Positions 1 through 8,144 of a stretch of DNA of 64,000 nt are shown in pieces. The DNA lies in the NCBI GenBank assembly GCA_045802605.1, contig JBJMQS010000032.1, forward strand, positions 62,001-126,000, written 5' to 3'. The notes beneath the pieces were generated by a model. That model made no database searches and was not told where the DNA came from. It was given only the letters and a program-made list of their open reading frames with translations. Both the position numbers and the translations under genes were made by a program. How positions within the stretch are numbered: the stretch's first letter is position 1; each line of letters opens with the position of its first letter. Source of the stretch: JBJMQS01 sp045802605 (GTDB taxonomy: Bacteria > Planctomycetota > Planctomycetia > Gemmatales > Gemmataceae).

Positions 1-2
1 TC

Positions 3-2039
3 GGCTTGGCGAAAACCGGTACGACCCTGCGTTCGGCATTCGATGAATTGACTAGCCAAACGATGGTCGGCGCGACTTCCAAGATTAGTCTTGATTCCAA
101 CGGTATCGGCGTCTTTAGCGGCTCCGTCAATCTCAACGGCATCAACGAGCCGATGCAGATCGATTACGGCGGTGACCGCGATCCGTACCGCATTGACCTC
201 AACTCCGGCCAGACCTACGCCATCCGCGAGCGAGCGGCGGCCGGCTCGAAGATCGACCCGATCTTCACCATCCTCGATGCCAATGGCGAGTTTGTGGCCA
301 AGAGCAGTCAGGGTGGCGTCGGCGGTGCAGCACTTCTGAACTTCACTCCGAGCAAGACGGCGACATATTATTTGATCGCCGGCACCAGCTATGACCAGGC
401 GACCAGCGGTGTCTTAGGAGCGCGAAGTCTGGGCGCTTACAACATCGAAATCACGCCGTCGTGGTACGAACTCGACACGGCCAACAAGATCGTTCGCCTC
501 ACCGGCGATGCCGGCGGCAACACGATGTCAGCCGTGCTGACGCCAAACGGTCTGCGGGTCCAGAGCGGCGTGAATAGTGCGATCATCTCGCCGACATTTG
601 CGACCAGCGTGGAATTCGATGGGCTAGCCGGTGACGACCGCTACACGATTGATCTCAGCGGTGGGCCGATTCAGGTCACCGTTTTCGATACCGATGGCTT
701 CGATCGCGTGACGGTGCAAGGCACTGGCGCCTTAGACCTGTTCACGATCTCGTCCGGGTCTGTATCGACCAACGACGGTACAAAGATCGCGATGTCGGGT
801 GTCGATGACCTCACCGTCAACGGCTTAGCGGGCGACGACATTTTTGATGTCACCTCCGGCGTGGCCGCGGTACACATCAACGGCGGCACGAATACGTCTG
901 TGCTGCCTGGCGATCAGATGAACATTGTGACGTCCGGCAGTCAGCACACTATCCTGTCGAGCGATTCGGGTTACTTCGATTTCATCGGCGATCAGCGAGT
1001 GGATTACACAGGTGTCGAGACGGTGGGATCGATCGAGAATCCGCCGCCGCCTCCCCCGCCTCCGCCGCCGCCTGAAACCACGAAGCGGACTGCGCTCGCA
1101 ATCGGTGCCGGGCCCGGCGCAGCGCCGATCGCGACACTCTACGCCAATGGCCGCGACGTTCCGACATACTCTGTGACGGCCTTCGATCGCTTCGGCGGCG
1201 GCGTCCGCGTCGCTACAGGCGATATTAATGGCGACGGTTACCCTGATCTCATCGTCGCGGCTGGCCCCGGTGGCGGGCCGCACGTCAGGGTCTTCGACGG
1301 CAGGGGGCCAGAACAACTTGGCGGGCCGCTGGGCAGCTTCTTCGCTTTTGATGGCGGCTTTACTGGCGGCGTGAATATCGCTGCGGGCGATGTGAATGGC
1401 GACGGCTTCTCCGACATCATCGCCGCGGCCGACACCGGCGGCGGGCCGCACGTCAAAGTCTTCGATGGGCAGACGGGCCAACTCATCGGTAGCTTTTACG
1501 CTTACCATGGCGGCTTCCACGGTGGCGTCCGTGTCGCGACCGGCGACATCGACGGCGACGGCAAAGCTGAGATCATTACCGGTGCCGGCCCGGGTGGCGG
1601 GCCACACGTCCGCGTCTTCGATTTCACAGGCAAGTTGCGCGAAGAATACTTCGCTTATGCGGCGAGCTTCAACGGCGGCGTCTACGTTACGGCCGGCGAT
1701 GTCACCGGCGATGGCCGTGCTGATATCTTCACGGGTGCAGGCGAAGGTGGATCGGCGCAAGTGACCGTTCGCGATGGCGTCACCCTCGATTTGCTCTCTC
1801 GCTTCGACGCTTTCGCGGCACCCCCGGGCGGCTTGTTCACTGGCGACTCGGTGTGGACCAGCGGCGTGCGGTTAGCTCTCGTGGATACAGACAGCGACGG
1901 TTCGCCGGAGTTGTATGTGACGCCGGGCCGGGGCCGGACCGCGGTGATGAGAGCCTATCTCTTCTCGCCATTCTCACAAATTTGGAACAAAGGCGCTTCC
2001 GACCCGACTTATCTGGGTGGCGGCGTAATCGGAGCGTAA
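3..2039 (+). CDS. FG-GAP/VCBS repeat surface protein, C-terminal part (5' cut by window edge)
   Basis: The frame is open to the window edge. The first possible start is only a TTG at 6, so this is probably the C-terminal part of a larger secreted protein. Residues about 40-150 look like a pre-peptidase C-terminal (PPC) beta domain. Residues about 200-300 carry RTX-like 'LAGDD' stretches. A polyproline linker at about 348-358 leads into at least four FG-GAP repeats with 'GDINGDGYPDLI' and 'GGGPHVRVFDG' calcium-loop motifs. These families act at the cell surface as beta-propellers binding calcium, and such proteins are abundant in planctomycetes. The ligand is unknown. A long antisense open frame (825-1760) is a by-product of the repeated GC-rich codons. 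Confidence 0.85.
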   Translation, partial: GLAKTGTTLRSAFDELTSQTMVGATSKISLDSNGIGVFSGSVNLNGINEPMQIDYGGDRDPYRIDLNSGQTYAIRERAAAGSKIDPIFTILDANGEFVAKSSQGGVGGAALLNFTPSKTATYYLIAGTSYDQATSGVLGARSLGAYNIEITPSWYELDTANKIVRLTGDAGGNTMSAVLTPNGLRVQSGVNSAIISPTFATSVEFDGLAGDDRYTIDLSGGPIQVTVFDTDGFDRVTVQGTGALDLFTISSGSVSTNDGTKIAMSGVDDLTVNGLAGDDIFDVTSGVAAVHINGGTNTSVLPGDQMNIVTSGSQHTILSSDSGYFDFIGDQRVDYTGVETVGSIENPPPPPPPPPPPETTKRTALAIGAGPGAAPIATLYANGRDVPTYSVTAFDRFGGGVRVATGDINGDGYPDLIVAAGPGGGPHVRVFDGRGPEQLGGPLGSFFAFDGGFTGGVNIAAGDVNGDGFSDIIAAADTGGGPHVKVFDGQTGQLIGSFYAYHGGFHGGVRVATGDIDGDGKAEIITGAGPGGGPHVRVFDFTGKLREEYFAYAASFNGGVYVTAGDVTGDGRADIFTGAGEGGSAQVTVRDGVTLDLLSRFDAFAAPPGGLFTGDSVWTSGVRLALVDTDSDGSPELYVTPGRGRTAVMRAYLFSPFSQIWNKGASDPTYLGGGVIGA

Positions 2040-2045
2040 ATAGCT

Positions 2046-2121
2046 GTCATCCCGAGGCTTTGCGAGGGATCTCTCTCGTGCCCGCAGAGAAGAGAGATCC
2101 CTCGCAAAGCCTCGGGATGAC
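2046..2121. repeat. Perfect inverted repeat, 30-bp arms (REP-like hairpin)
   Basis: Arms 2046-2075 and 2092-2121 are exact reverse complements around a 16-nt loop. It follows the stop of the FG-GAP gene by 6 bp, so it could also stop transcription, but no T-tract follows. The outer bases (GTCATCCCGAGG) resemble the start of the compound palindrome at 38041, suggesting a dispersed family. Confidence 0.85.
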
Positions 2122-2130
2122 ACAGACAGA

Positions 2131-2177
2131 TTGACACAATTAGACCGAACGATCTAAAATTAGATCGTTCGGTCTAA
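2131..2177 (+). promoter_or_regulatory. Promoter with two tandem TetR-type operators
   Basis: A -35 TTGACA (2131-2136) and -10 TAAAAT (2155-2160) are separated by 18 bp. Operator 1, TTAGACCGAACGATCTAA (2140-2157), fills the spacer and overlaps the -10. Operator 2, TTAGATCGTTCGGTCTAA (2160-2177), covers the expected transcription start. Each is a near-palindrome and the two are exact reverse complements of each other. The site lies 21 bp before the tetR gene, so repression of the whole efflux operon by its first product is the obvious reading. Confidence 0.85.
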
Positions 2178-2197
2178 TTGCATTTAGGGGTGGACTT

Positions 2198-2875
2198 TTG
2201 GCGCCGAAGCGCTCACTCAACGGCCACACTGCAGTCCGGCGTAACGGTCATCAGCGCCGCATTGATGTCGCCGCGGTTCGCCGCGACGAAATCATCGATG
2301 CGGCCGCTGCGATCATTGCCGAAGAGGGCATCCAAAATCTGTCGCTCTCCGGCATCGAAGCTCGCACGGGCATGAGCCGGGGGCAGCTCACCTACTACTT
2401 CAGTGAAAAAGAGCAGATCCTGCTGGCAGTATTTGACCGCATGGTCGAGCGAATGCGAGCCCGCGTCGCCGAGCCGAATGGCCGACCGCATTTTCCCGCC
2501 GAAGCCGATGCACAGACCAAGGCCGAGCATATTCTCGAAATGCTCCTGCATCGTCCGGCGACGGACTTCACGGGCTTGCAGTACACGTTCCTAGCACAGG
2601 TCCGGCACCGTCGCGATTTTCGCCAGCGGCTCGCTGACTTGTATGCCGATTGGCGACGTGAGCTGAGCGCCGGCTTGCCCAAGAAAAGCGCGCAAAGAGA
2701 TCCGCGCATTCTCGCCTCGTTCGTCCAGGCCGTCTTCCACGGCTTGGTTATTCAACTAGAAGCCGATCCGAAAGCCTTCGATCGCGCGGCGATGAGCCGG
2801 CTGTGCCGCGAAGTGTTCGCCGATTTGTTGCCGAAACCAAAGATGAAAACCCGCAAGGGAGCCCGCAATGGCTAA
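2198..2875 (+). CDS. TetR/AcrR-family transcriptional repressor
   Basis: 225 aa. The N-terminal helix-turn-helix lies at about residues 30-78, with 'AAAAIIAEEGIQNLSLSGI' followed by 'TGMSRGQLTYYFSEKEQIL', the typical TetR_N pattern. The C-terminal part is the variable ligand-binding and dimerisation domain. The start is a TTG at 2198 behind an AGGGGTGG ribosome site; no ATG occurs in frame before residue 58, which is inside the HTH. It overlaps the next gene by 8 bp, so it is the first gene of the export operon and probably represses it from the double operator at 2140-2177. The inducing ligand cannot be read from the sequence. Confidence 0.92.
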   Translation: MAPKRSLNGHTAVRRNGHQRRIDVAAVRRDEIIDAAAAIIAEEGIQNLSLSGIEARTGMSRGQLTYYFSEKEQILLAVFDRMVERMRARVAEPNGRPHFPAEADAQTKAEHILEMLLHRPATDFTGLQYTFLAQVRHRRDFRQRLADLYADWRRELSAGLPKKSAQRDPRILASFVQAVFHGLVIQLEADPKAFDRAAMSRLCREVFADLLPKPKMKTRKGARNG

Positions 2876-4055
2876 CGCCGAACTGACCATGCGCGACCGC
2901 GTGGCGATGCTGCGATTGCCCGAGTCTAAACCCGATGCCGATGGTGGCAGCCGAGTTGCTTGGCTGCCCTGGGCCCTTTGTCTGTTACTCGCCGGCAGTA
3001 CGCTCAGCCTCTTCGTGCGGGCCGGGAAAGCCCCGGCGAGTGTGGCTGTTCCGGTCGTCGCGGAGAGTAGCGCAGCAAATGCCACGTCCACGACACCAAC
3101 CGTTAGCACAATGACTGGTCCTGCCCTGAAAGCCGGCGAAACGGTTTTGGAGTCCAAGGGCTACATTGTGGCGGCCCATCAGATCCAGGTGAGCCCAATT
3201 GAAGTCAGTGGCCGAATATTGAGCCTGTTTGTCGAGGAAGGGAAATTCTTCAAAGCGGGCGAGCCGTTGGCGATTCTCGATTCGGAAAGCTACGCGGCTG
3301 ATCATCAGGAAGCACAAGCAAATCTTGAGCTGTTGCAAGCTCGCCTTTCCGAGTTGAGCAATGGTGCACGACCGGAGGAAATCGATCAAGCCTATGCGGA
3401 ATTGAAAGAGGCCGAGGAATCGCTGCAACAGATCAAGCTCGAATATGAGCGCAATAAGAATCTCACCAACGGTGCGATGTCCGCGCAAGAGTTCGAAAAG
3501 GTTCAATATGCGTACACCGCGCAGAAGCAAAAAGTGAAGCGGCTTGAGAAAACGCTGGAGTTGGTTAAGCTGGGTCCCCGCAAGGAACGCATCGAAGCGG
3601 CTGCCGCCGAGGTGAAGACCGCGGAAGCAAGGGTCAAGCGATCAAAGTGGCGGCTCGCCAACTGCATCATCCGGGCCCCGGTCACCGGCACAGTCTTGAA
3701 GAAGACGGCGGAGATCGGCAATCTCGTTAGCCCCCTGTCTTTCAACGTCTCGGCCAGCATTTGCGATATGGCTGACCTGTCCGATTTAGAGGTCGATCTC
3801 GAAATTCAGGAACGCGATATCGCCAAGGTTGCTGTGGCGATGCCGTGCAAGATTAGTGTCGATGCGTATCCGGATCGCTTTTATACGGGCAAAGTCGATC
3901 GGCTGATGCCGATCGCGCTGCGGAGCAAGGCGGCGATCCAGGTGCGGGTCAAAGTCGAGATGCCCAAGGAAGAAGTCGGCCAATATTTGAAGCCCGAGAT
4001 GAACGCCCGAGTGACGTTCCTTCAGCCCGAGTCACCGGCAAAACCGAAATCGTGA
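2868..4055 (+). CDS. HlyD/MacA-type membrane-fusion (periplasmic adaptor) protein
   Basis: 395 aa. A single membrane segment sits at about residues 33-53 after a short cytoplasmic tail. A biotinyl-lipoyl-like half motif (about 85-130) is followed by a long coiled coil (about 130-255). The second half of the hairpin domain has 'IIRAPVTGTVLKKTAEIGN', and a beta-barrel region follows. This is the usual layout of adaptor proteins that link an inner-membrane ABC pump to the outer membrane. The ATG overlaps the end of tetR and has AAGGGA upstream. The next gene starts 7 bp after its stop. It probably works with the ATPase and the two FtsX permeases downstream; no TolC-like outer-membrane gene is present here. 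Confidence 0.92.
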   Translation: MANAELTMRDRVAMLRLPESKPDADGGSRVAWLPWALCLLLAGSTLSLFVRAGKAPASVAVPVVAESSAANATSTTPTVSTMTGPALKAGETVLESKGYIVAAHQIQVSPIEVSGRILSLFVEEGKFFKAGEPLAILDSESYAADHQEAQANLELLQARLSELSNGARPEEIDQAYAELKEAEESLQQIKLEYERNKNLTNGAMSAQEFEKVQYAYTAQKQKVKRLEKTLELVKLGPRKERIEAAAAEVKTAEARVKRSKWRLANCIIRAPVTGTVLKKTAEIGNLVSPLSFNVSASICDMADLSDLEVDLEIQERDIAKVAVAMPCKISVDAYPDRFYTGKVDRLMPIALRSKAAIQVRVKVEMPKEEVGQYLKPEMNARVTFLQPESPAKPKS

Positions 4056-4062
4056 GGCACGC

Positions 4063-4797
4063 ATGAGCGCAAGGACAATCGTCCGCGTTAACGATGTTCA
4101 CAAATCGTTTACGCGTGGCTCAGAGAAAATCGATGTGTTGCTGGGCCTGAATGTCGATGTGGCCGAGGGCGAATTCCTCGCGCTTATGGGCCCGTCCGGC
4201 TCCGGCAAGACCACGCTACTCAACCTCATCGCGGGTTTGGACCAAGCGACGTCCGGCGCGATCATCGTTGACCATCATAACATCACGCAAATGTCGGAGA
4301 GCGAACTCGCGCGTTGGCGCACTCGCCACGTCGGGTTCGTCTTTCAGTTCTATCACCTGCTGCCAGTGCTCACGGCTTATGAAAACGTCGAGCTGCCACT
4401 CTTGCTACTGCCGCTGTCGGCGGCGCAGCGCCGGCAACAAGTATTGAACGCCTTGGAGCTCGTCGGATTATCCGATCGCTTGCATCACCGGCCCGGCATG
4501 CTCTCGGGTGGCCAGCAGCAGCGCGTGGGCATCGCCCGGGCGATTGTGACCGATCCCACTTTGATTGTGGCCGACGAGCCCACCGGCGACCTGGACTCCA
4601 AGTCGGCCGCCGAGATTTTGAACCTGATGAGCCTTTTGCGCGAAAGCCTGAACAAGACGGTGATCATGGTGACGCACGACCCTCACGCGGCCGAGCGTGC
4701 CCAGCGAATCTTGCACCTGGAGAAAGGCCGGCTCGTCGAGGACACGAGGGTAACGAAGAACGGCGAGACTGAGCCGATAGTTGCGTTTGCACGGTAG
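4063..4797 (+). CDS. ABC transporter ATP-binding protein, LolD/MacB type
   Basis: 244 aa, the normal length for this family. Walker A is 'GPSGSGKTTLLN' (about residues 43-54), the Q-loop is in 'VGFVFQFYHLLPVLTAYENV', the signature is 'LSGGQQQR' and Walker B is 'LIVADEPTGDLDS', followed by the H-loop in 'MVTHDPHA'. These are the hallmarks of the LolD/MacB/FtsE branch that powers mechanotransmission through FtsX-type permeases rather than cytoplasmic transport. It lies between the adaptor gene and the two permease genes and is the only ATPase of the operon, so it probably serves both permeases. Confidence 0.95.
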   Translation: MSARTIVRVNDVHKSFTRGSEKIDVLLGLNVDVAEGEFLALMGPSGSGKTTLLNLIAGLDQATSGAIIVDHHNITQMSESELARWRTRHVGFVFQFYHLLPVLTAYENVELPLLLLPLSAAQRRQQVLNALELVGLSDRLHHRPGMLSGGQQQRVGIARAIVTDPTLIVADEPTGDLDSKSAAEILNLMSLLRESLNKTVIMVTHDPHAAERAQRILHLEKGRLVEDTRVTKNGETEPIVAFAR

Positions 4798-4807
4798 GTG
4801 ACGATCG

Positions 4808-6256
4808 ATGCCACTGCTTCTCAAAATTGTGATGATCATCGAGATAGCGCTATTCGCTATCCTGATTCCATTTTTTCTTTCGCTAGGAATCGGTGAACTG
4901 GCGACACGGATTGCCAGCCGATTTACTGAACTCATCATTTCTGCTGTGCCGGTGCGTCTAGCAACCGTGGTGCTCGCGATTCCAAAATTCCTGATCCTCA
5001 TATTCACGAACATTCGCAGAAATTTACTGCGGAGTGCGCTCGCGTACCTCGCGGTGTTTGTGATGGTCTTCGTAATCACTTTGATCTGGTCCATCTTGGG
5101 GTTTCTGGATGCCGCGACGTCGAGCAAGGCCGCTAATTTCAAAGCACTTGTAACGGAAAAGTTCCAACTTCCCAGCCAGATGCCGCCGCGTTACGAGCAG
5201 GAGCTAACGCGCGAGGTGATGAATCTCCCCGCGGATATTCGCCCGGACCCGGTGAAAGACGTCATGTCGTGGTCGTTCGTCGGCACTGCGCTTGATCCCG
5301 ATCCGGCCAAGCGAAGCCTCGAGAACATCCTCTTTTTCTTCGCGATGGACCCGCGTGCGCTTTTGACAATGATGGATGACCTTGAGCAGGATCGTCTACC
5401 TCCGGATGAAGCTAAGCAGATGCGCGACCTCGTCGCCGCGATGCAAACCAATTTGAAGGGAATCATCATTGGTCAGGAACGCCTAAAGACCATCGGCAAA
5501 AAAGTTGGAGATCGCCTGAAAGTGTTTTGTTTTCCGTCGATGTACAAGGACATCGATTTCGAAATCGAAATAATCGGGACTTTCCCGAAAAGCGCAGGCC
5601 GCTATGACGGCAACGCCGTGATGAATATGGAATATGTCCGCAAGGCACTCGATGCCTATGAACGCAACACTGGCAAGCGTCACCCGATGGCCGACCGCTG
5701 CATGAATCTGTTTTGGGTGCGAGTTCGCGACGAAGACGTCATGAAGGCACTGGCTGAGACACTCGATAAGCCCGGGCGATTTTCATCGCCGTCGGTGAAA
5801 ATCGAGCGTGGCTCCTCGGCGATCGCGAGCTTTCTCGACGCTTACAAGGATATCATTGCTGCGGCGCGGTACGTGCTCGTGCCGGCGTGCATCGTCGTCA
5901 TGGTGCTTGTCGTTGCAGGGGCGATTTCGATCAGCGTGCGCGAACGCCGCCCGGAGATGGCCGTCTTGAAAGTGCTTGGCTTTCAACCCTGGCAAGTCTT
6001 ACTCTTGGTGCTTGGCGAAACCGTTTTCATTGGCGCCCTCAGCGGCGGACTGTGCACTTTCATGGTGTACTTTGGGGTGAACGCGGCCGGCGGAATTCAG
6101 TTCCCCATTGCATTCTTCGGCAAGTTCTACATTCCGCACGGTGCGCTGCTGTGGGGTCCGATCCTCGGAGGGTTTGCCGCGTTGGCGGGTAGCGCGATTC
6201 CAGCCTGGTCGGTGCGGAGCGTCAAGGTTTCTGAAGTGTTTTCGAAGGTGGCGTGA
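4808..6256 (+). CDS. ABC permease, FtsX/MacB-like (first of two)
   Basis: 482 aa. A hydrophobic N-terminal region of unusual length (residues about 1-100, probably three membrane spans) precedes a periplasmic domain of about 240 residues. Three C-terminal spans form the FtsX domain (about 355-475), with the cytoplasmic coupling stretch 'RERRPEMAVLKVLGF'. Its GTAGGTGAC ribosome site is just after the ATPase stop, and its stop overlaps the next permease's ATG (TGATG), so the two permeases are translationally coupled. They are only distantly alike, which suggests a heterodimeric pump. Confidence 0.9.
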   Translation: MPLLLKIVMIIEIALFAILIPFFLSLGIGELATRIASRFTELIISAVPVRLATVVLAIPKFLILIFTNIRRNLLRSALAYLAVFVMVFVITLIWSILGFLDAATSSKAANFKALVTEKFQLPSQMPPRYEQELTREVMNLPADIRPDPVKDVMSWSFVGTALDPDPAKRSLENILFFFAMDPRALLTMMDDLEQDRLPPDEAKQMRDLVAAMQTNLKGIIIGQERLKTIGKKVGDRLKVFCFPSMYKDIDFEIEIIGTFPKSAGRYDGNAVMNMEYVRKALDAYERNTGKRHPMADRCMNLFWVRVRDEDVMKALAETLDKPGRFSSPSVKIERGSSAIASFLDAYKDIIAAARYVLVPACIVVMVLVVAGAISISVRERRPEMAVLKVLGFQPWQVLLLVLGETVFIGALSGGLCTFMVYFGVNAAGGIQFPIAFFGKFYIPHGALLWGPILGGFAALAGSAIPAWSVRSVKVSEVFSKVA

Positions 6257-7989
6257 TGGGTACGGAATCTCCGATGGTGCAGTCTCCAATCGTGCCATTT
6301 CGTTCGCGGACATCCGTGCGCTTATCTGGCTTCACGGACTGGGTATGGCCGAAAGTGGTATCCGTCGCGCGGCTGACGTTAATGATTGCAAGTCTGCCGT
6401 TCATTATCTTGCCCGCTCTATTGCCCCTGTCCTCGCTCCTGTTGATGATGCCGGCGGTATTGCCCGATGAAACGGTCATCACGGAGACCAACCGCCAAGG
6501 AGGCGATCTGACGCAGAGTCTCTTGAAGCGATTGTTCAATTTCTGCATTGGCTTTGCATGTCTTATCGCCTTGGTTGTCGGCGCGAATGAACTAAGTTGG
6601 TGGATGCGGTTGACGGGGCCGCTGCGCTGGATGACGACCGTTGTTCTTGTCTACGTGCTGGACCTCGGCATCTTGGCCGCGATCGGCAAGGTGCCGCTGC
6701 GCTACAACGTCCGAAACCTAATCGTCCGGTGGCGAATCACGATTTTGACCGCGGTGGCGTTCACGGTCGTAGTCGCGCTGCTCACGACGATGCTGGCCTT
6801 TGTCAACGGAATGTATCGGGTCGTCGAGGATAGCGGGCAGCCAGCCAACATTTTGATCTTGGCTGATGGCTCGACAGACGAAGTATTCAGCAACCTCGGC
6901 TATGGCGACGTGGATTTGATTGAGACGCAGCGGTGTACTCAGGACGAAAACGGTCAGCCGCTCGCCGAAGCCATTGGCGTGAAGAAGACCGAATTGAACG
7001 GGCGCACGCTGGCGATGGCGAGCCGGGAGACTTACGCCATCCCGGTGCAGCAGATTCCCCACCTGAACAAGAAACGCTTCGTGCAGGTCCGGGGAATTGT
7101 CGAGCCAGAGATCTCCGGAGCGGTGCACGACCTACCGCTACTTACCGGCAGGTGGTTTTCGGCAGCCGGTGTGCAGACTCCGGCGGGTGCCAAGCCGGGC
7201 GAGCGCGACCAAATCGAAACGGTGCTCGGGGCCGGCGTGGCCAGGGAGTTCGGAAAGACCTCCAGCAAAGACACGCTTCACCCCGGCGACACATTTGACC
7301 TCGCTGACCGTACTTGGGCGGTCGTCGGCATTATGAACTCTGATGGCACTACGTTTGGATCGGAAGTCTGGGCCAAGCAGGACATCGTGGCCAAGCAGTT
7401 CAATAAGACCGGCTATAACTCGATGGTCATTCGTGTCGATGATCATGGCACTCGCGATGAAGTGAATCGTCGAGCGGCCGCTATGGCGTATCACCTTCGG
7501 AATCGATTTTCGAATCCCAAGGTCAACGCGCAAACGGAAACGGAATATTTCAGCAAGCAGTCAGAGACGAATCGCCAATTCCTCGTGGCAATTATCGTCA
7601 TTGCCGCGGTCATGGCGCTCGGCGGCATGTGCGGCGTCATGAACACGATGTTCGCGGCCATTTCCCAGCGAACCAAAGATATCGGCGTGATGCGGATCAT
7701 CGGCTTTAAGCGCTGGCAAATGCTCGTGTCGTTCCTGCTGGAGTCTTTGGGTATCGCACTCATTGGCGGCCTTGCCGGTCTGGCCATCGGCTCGTTGACC
7801 CACGGCCTGTCGGCCACGAGCAGCATCTCGAGCGGGCAGGGCGGCGGGAAAACAGTGATCTTGCGATTGGTGGTGGATGCTCAAGTGCTCATGGCCGGGC
7901 TCATGTTTATCTTCGTCATGGGCCGGCTGGGCGGGTTAATCCCCGCACTGAATGCGATGCGGCTGAAGTTATTGGAATCATTGCGATAG
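6256..7989 (+). CDS. ABC permease, FtsX/MacB-like (second of two)
   Basis: 577 aa from the ATG at 6256, overlapping the previous stop; a GTG one codon earlier also exists. Hydrophobic stretches at about residues 35-65, 95-120 and 130-155 come before the core FtsX span (about 170-195). A long periplasmic MacB-type domain follows (about 195-435), then three C-terminal spans (about 440-575) containing 'ISQRTKDIGVMRIIGFKRWQ'. It is the last gene of the tetR-adaptor-ATPase-permease operon; a strong hairpin lies 22 bp after its stop. Together with the previous permease it should form a heteromeric MacB-like exporter; the substrate is unknown. Confidence 0.9.
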   Translation: MGTESPMVQSPIVPFRSRTSVRLSGFTDWVWPKVVSVARLTLMIASLPFIILPALLPLSSLLLMMPAVLPDETVITETNRQGGDLTQSLLKRLFNFCIGFACLIALVVGANELSWWMRLTGPLRWMTTVVLVYVLDLGILAAIGKVPLRYNVRNLIVRWRITILTAVAFTVVVALLTTMLAFVNGMYRVVEDSGQPANILILADGSTDEVFSNLGYGDVDLIETQRCTQDENGQPLAEAIGVKKTELNGRTLAMASRETYAIPVQQIPHLNKKRFVQVRGIVEPEISGAVHDLPLLTGRWFSAAGVQTPAGAKPGERDQIETVLGAGVAREFGKTSSKDTLHPGDTFDLADRTWAVVGIMNSDGTTFGSEVWAKQDIVAKQFNKTGYNSMVIRVDDHGTRDEVNRRAAAMAYHLRNRFSNPKVNAQTETEYFSKQSETNRQFLVAIIVIAAVMALGGMCGVMNTMFAAISQRTKDIGVMRIIGFKRWQMLVSFLLESLGIALIGGLAGLAIGSLTHGLSATSSISSGQGGGKTVILRLVVDAQVLMAGLMFIFVMGRLGGLIPALNAMRLKLLESLR

Positions 7990-8010
7990 CAAATAGTTTT
8001 GATGATTTTT

Positions 8011-8081
8011 GTAGCCGCGGGCTTTAGCCCGCGTCGGGGCCAAGCGATTGCCAGGACGCGCGGGCTAACGCCCGCGGCTAC
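8011..8081. repeat. Inverted repeat (REP-like hairpin) after the export operon
   Basis: Arms start GTAGCCGCGGGC at 8011 and end GCCCGCGGCTAC at 8081, each about 24 bp with one or two mismatches next to the loop. It lies between the permease stop and the MMPL gene, where it may end transcription. The family is recognisable as one of several short palindromes at gene ends in this window. Confidence 0.75.
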
Positions 8082-8144
8082 ATCGGGGGATCCTGGCACT
8101 CGGCTTGCAGTAATACTTGCTTAACGAGCCTAAGATGAGCATCT

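Noticed and set aside
825..1760. 311-codon minus-strand open frame inside the FG-GAP gene
   Set aside because: It lies entirely antisense to well-supported FG-GAP repeats; the repeated GC-rich codons keep the opposite frame open.
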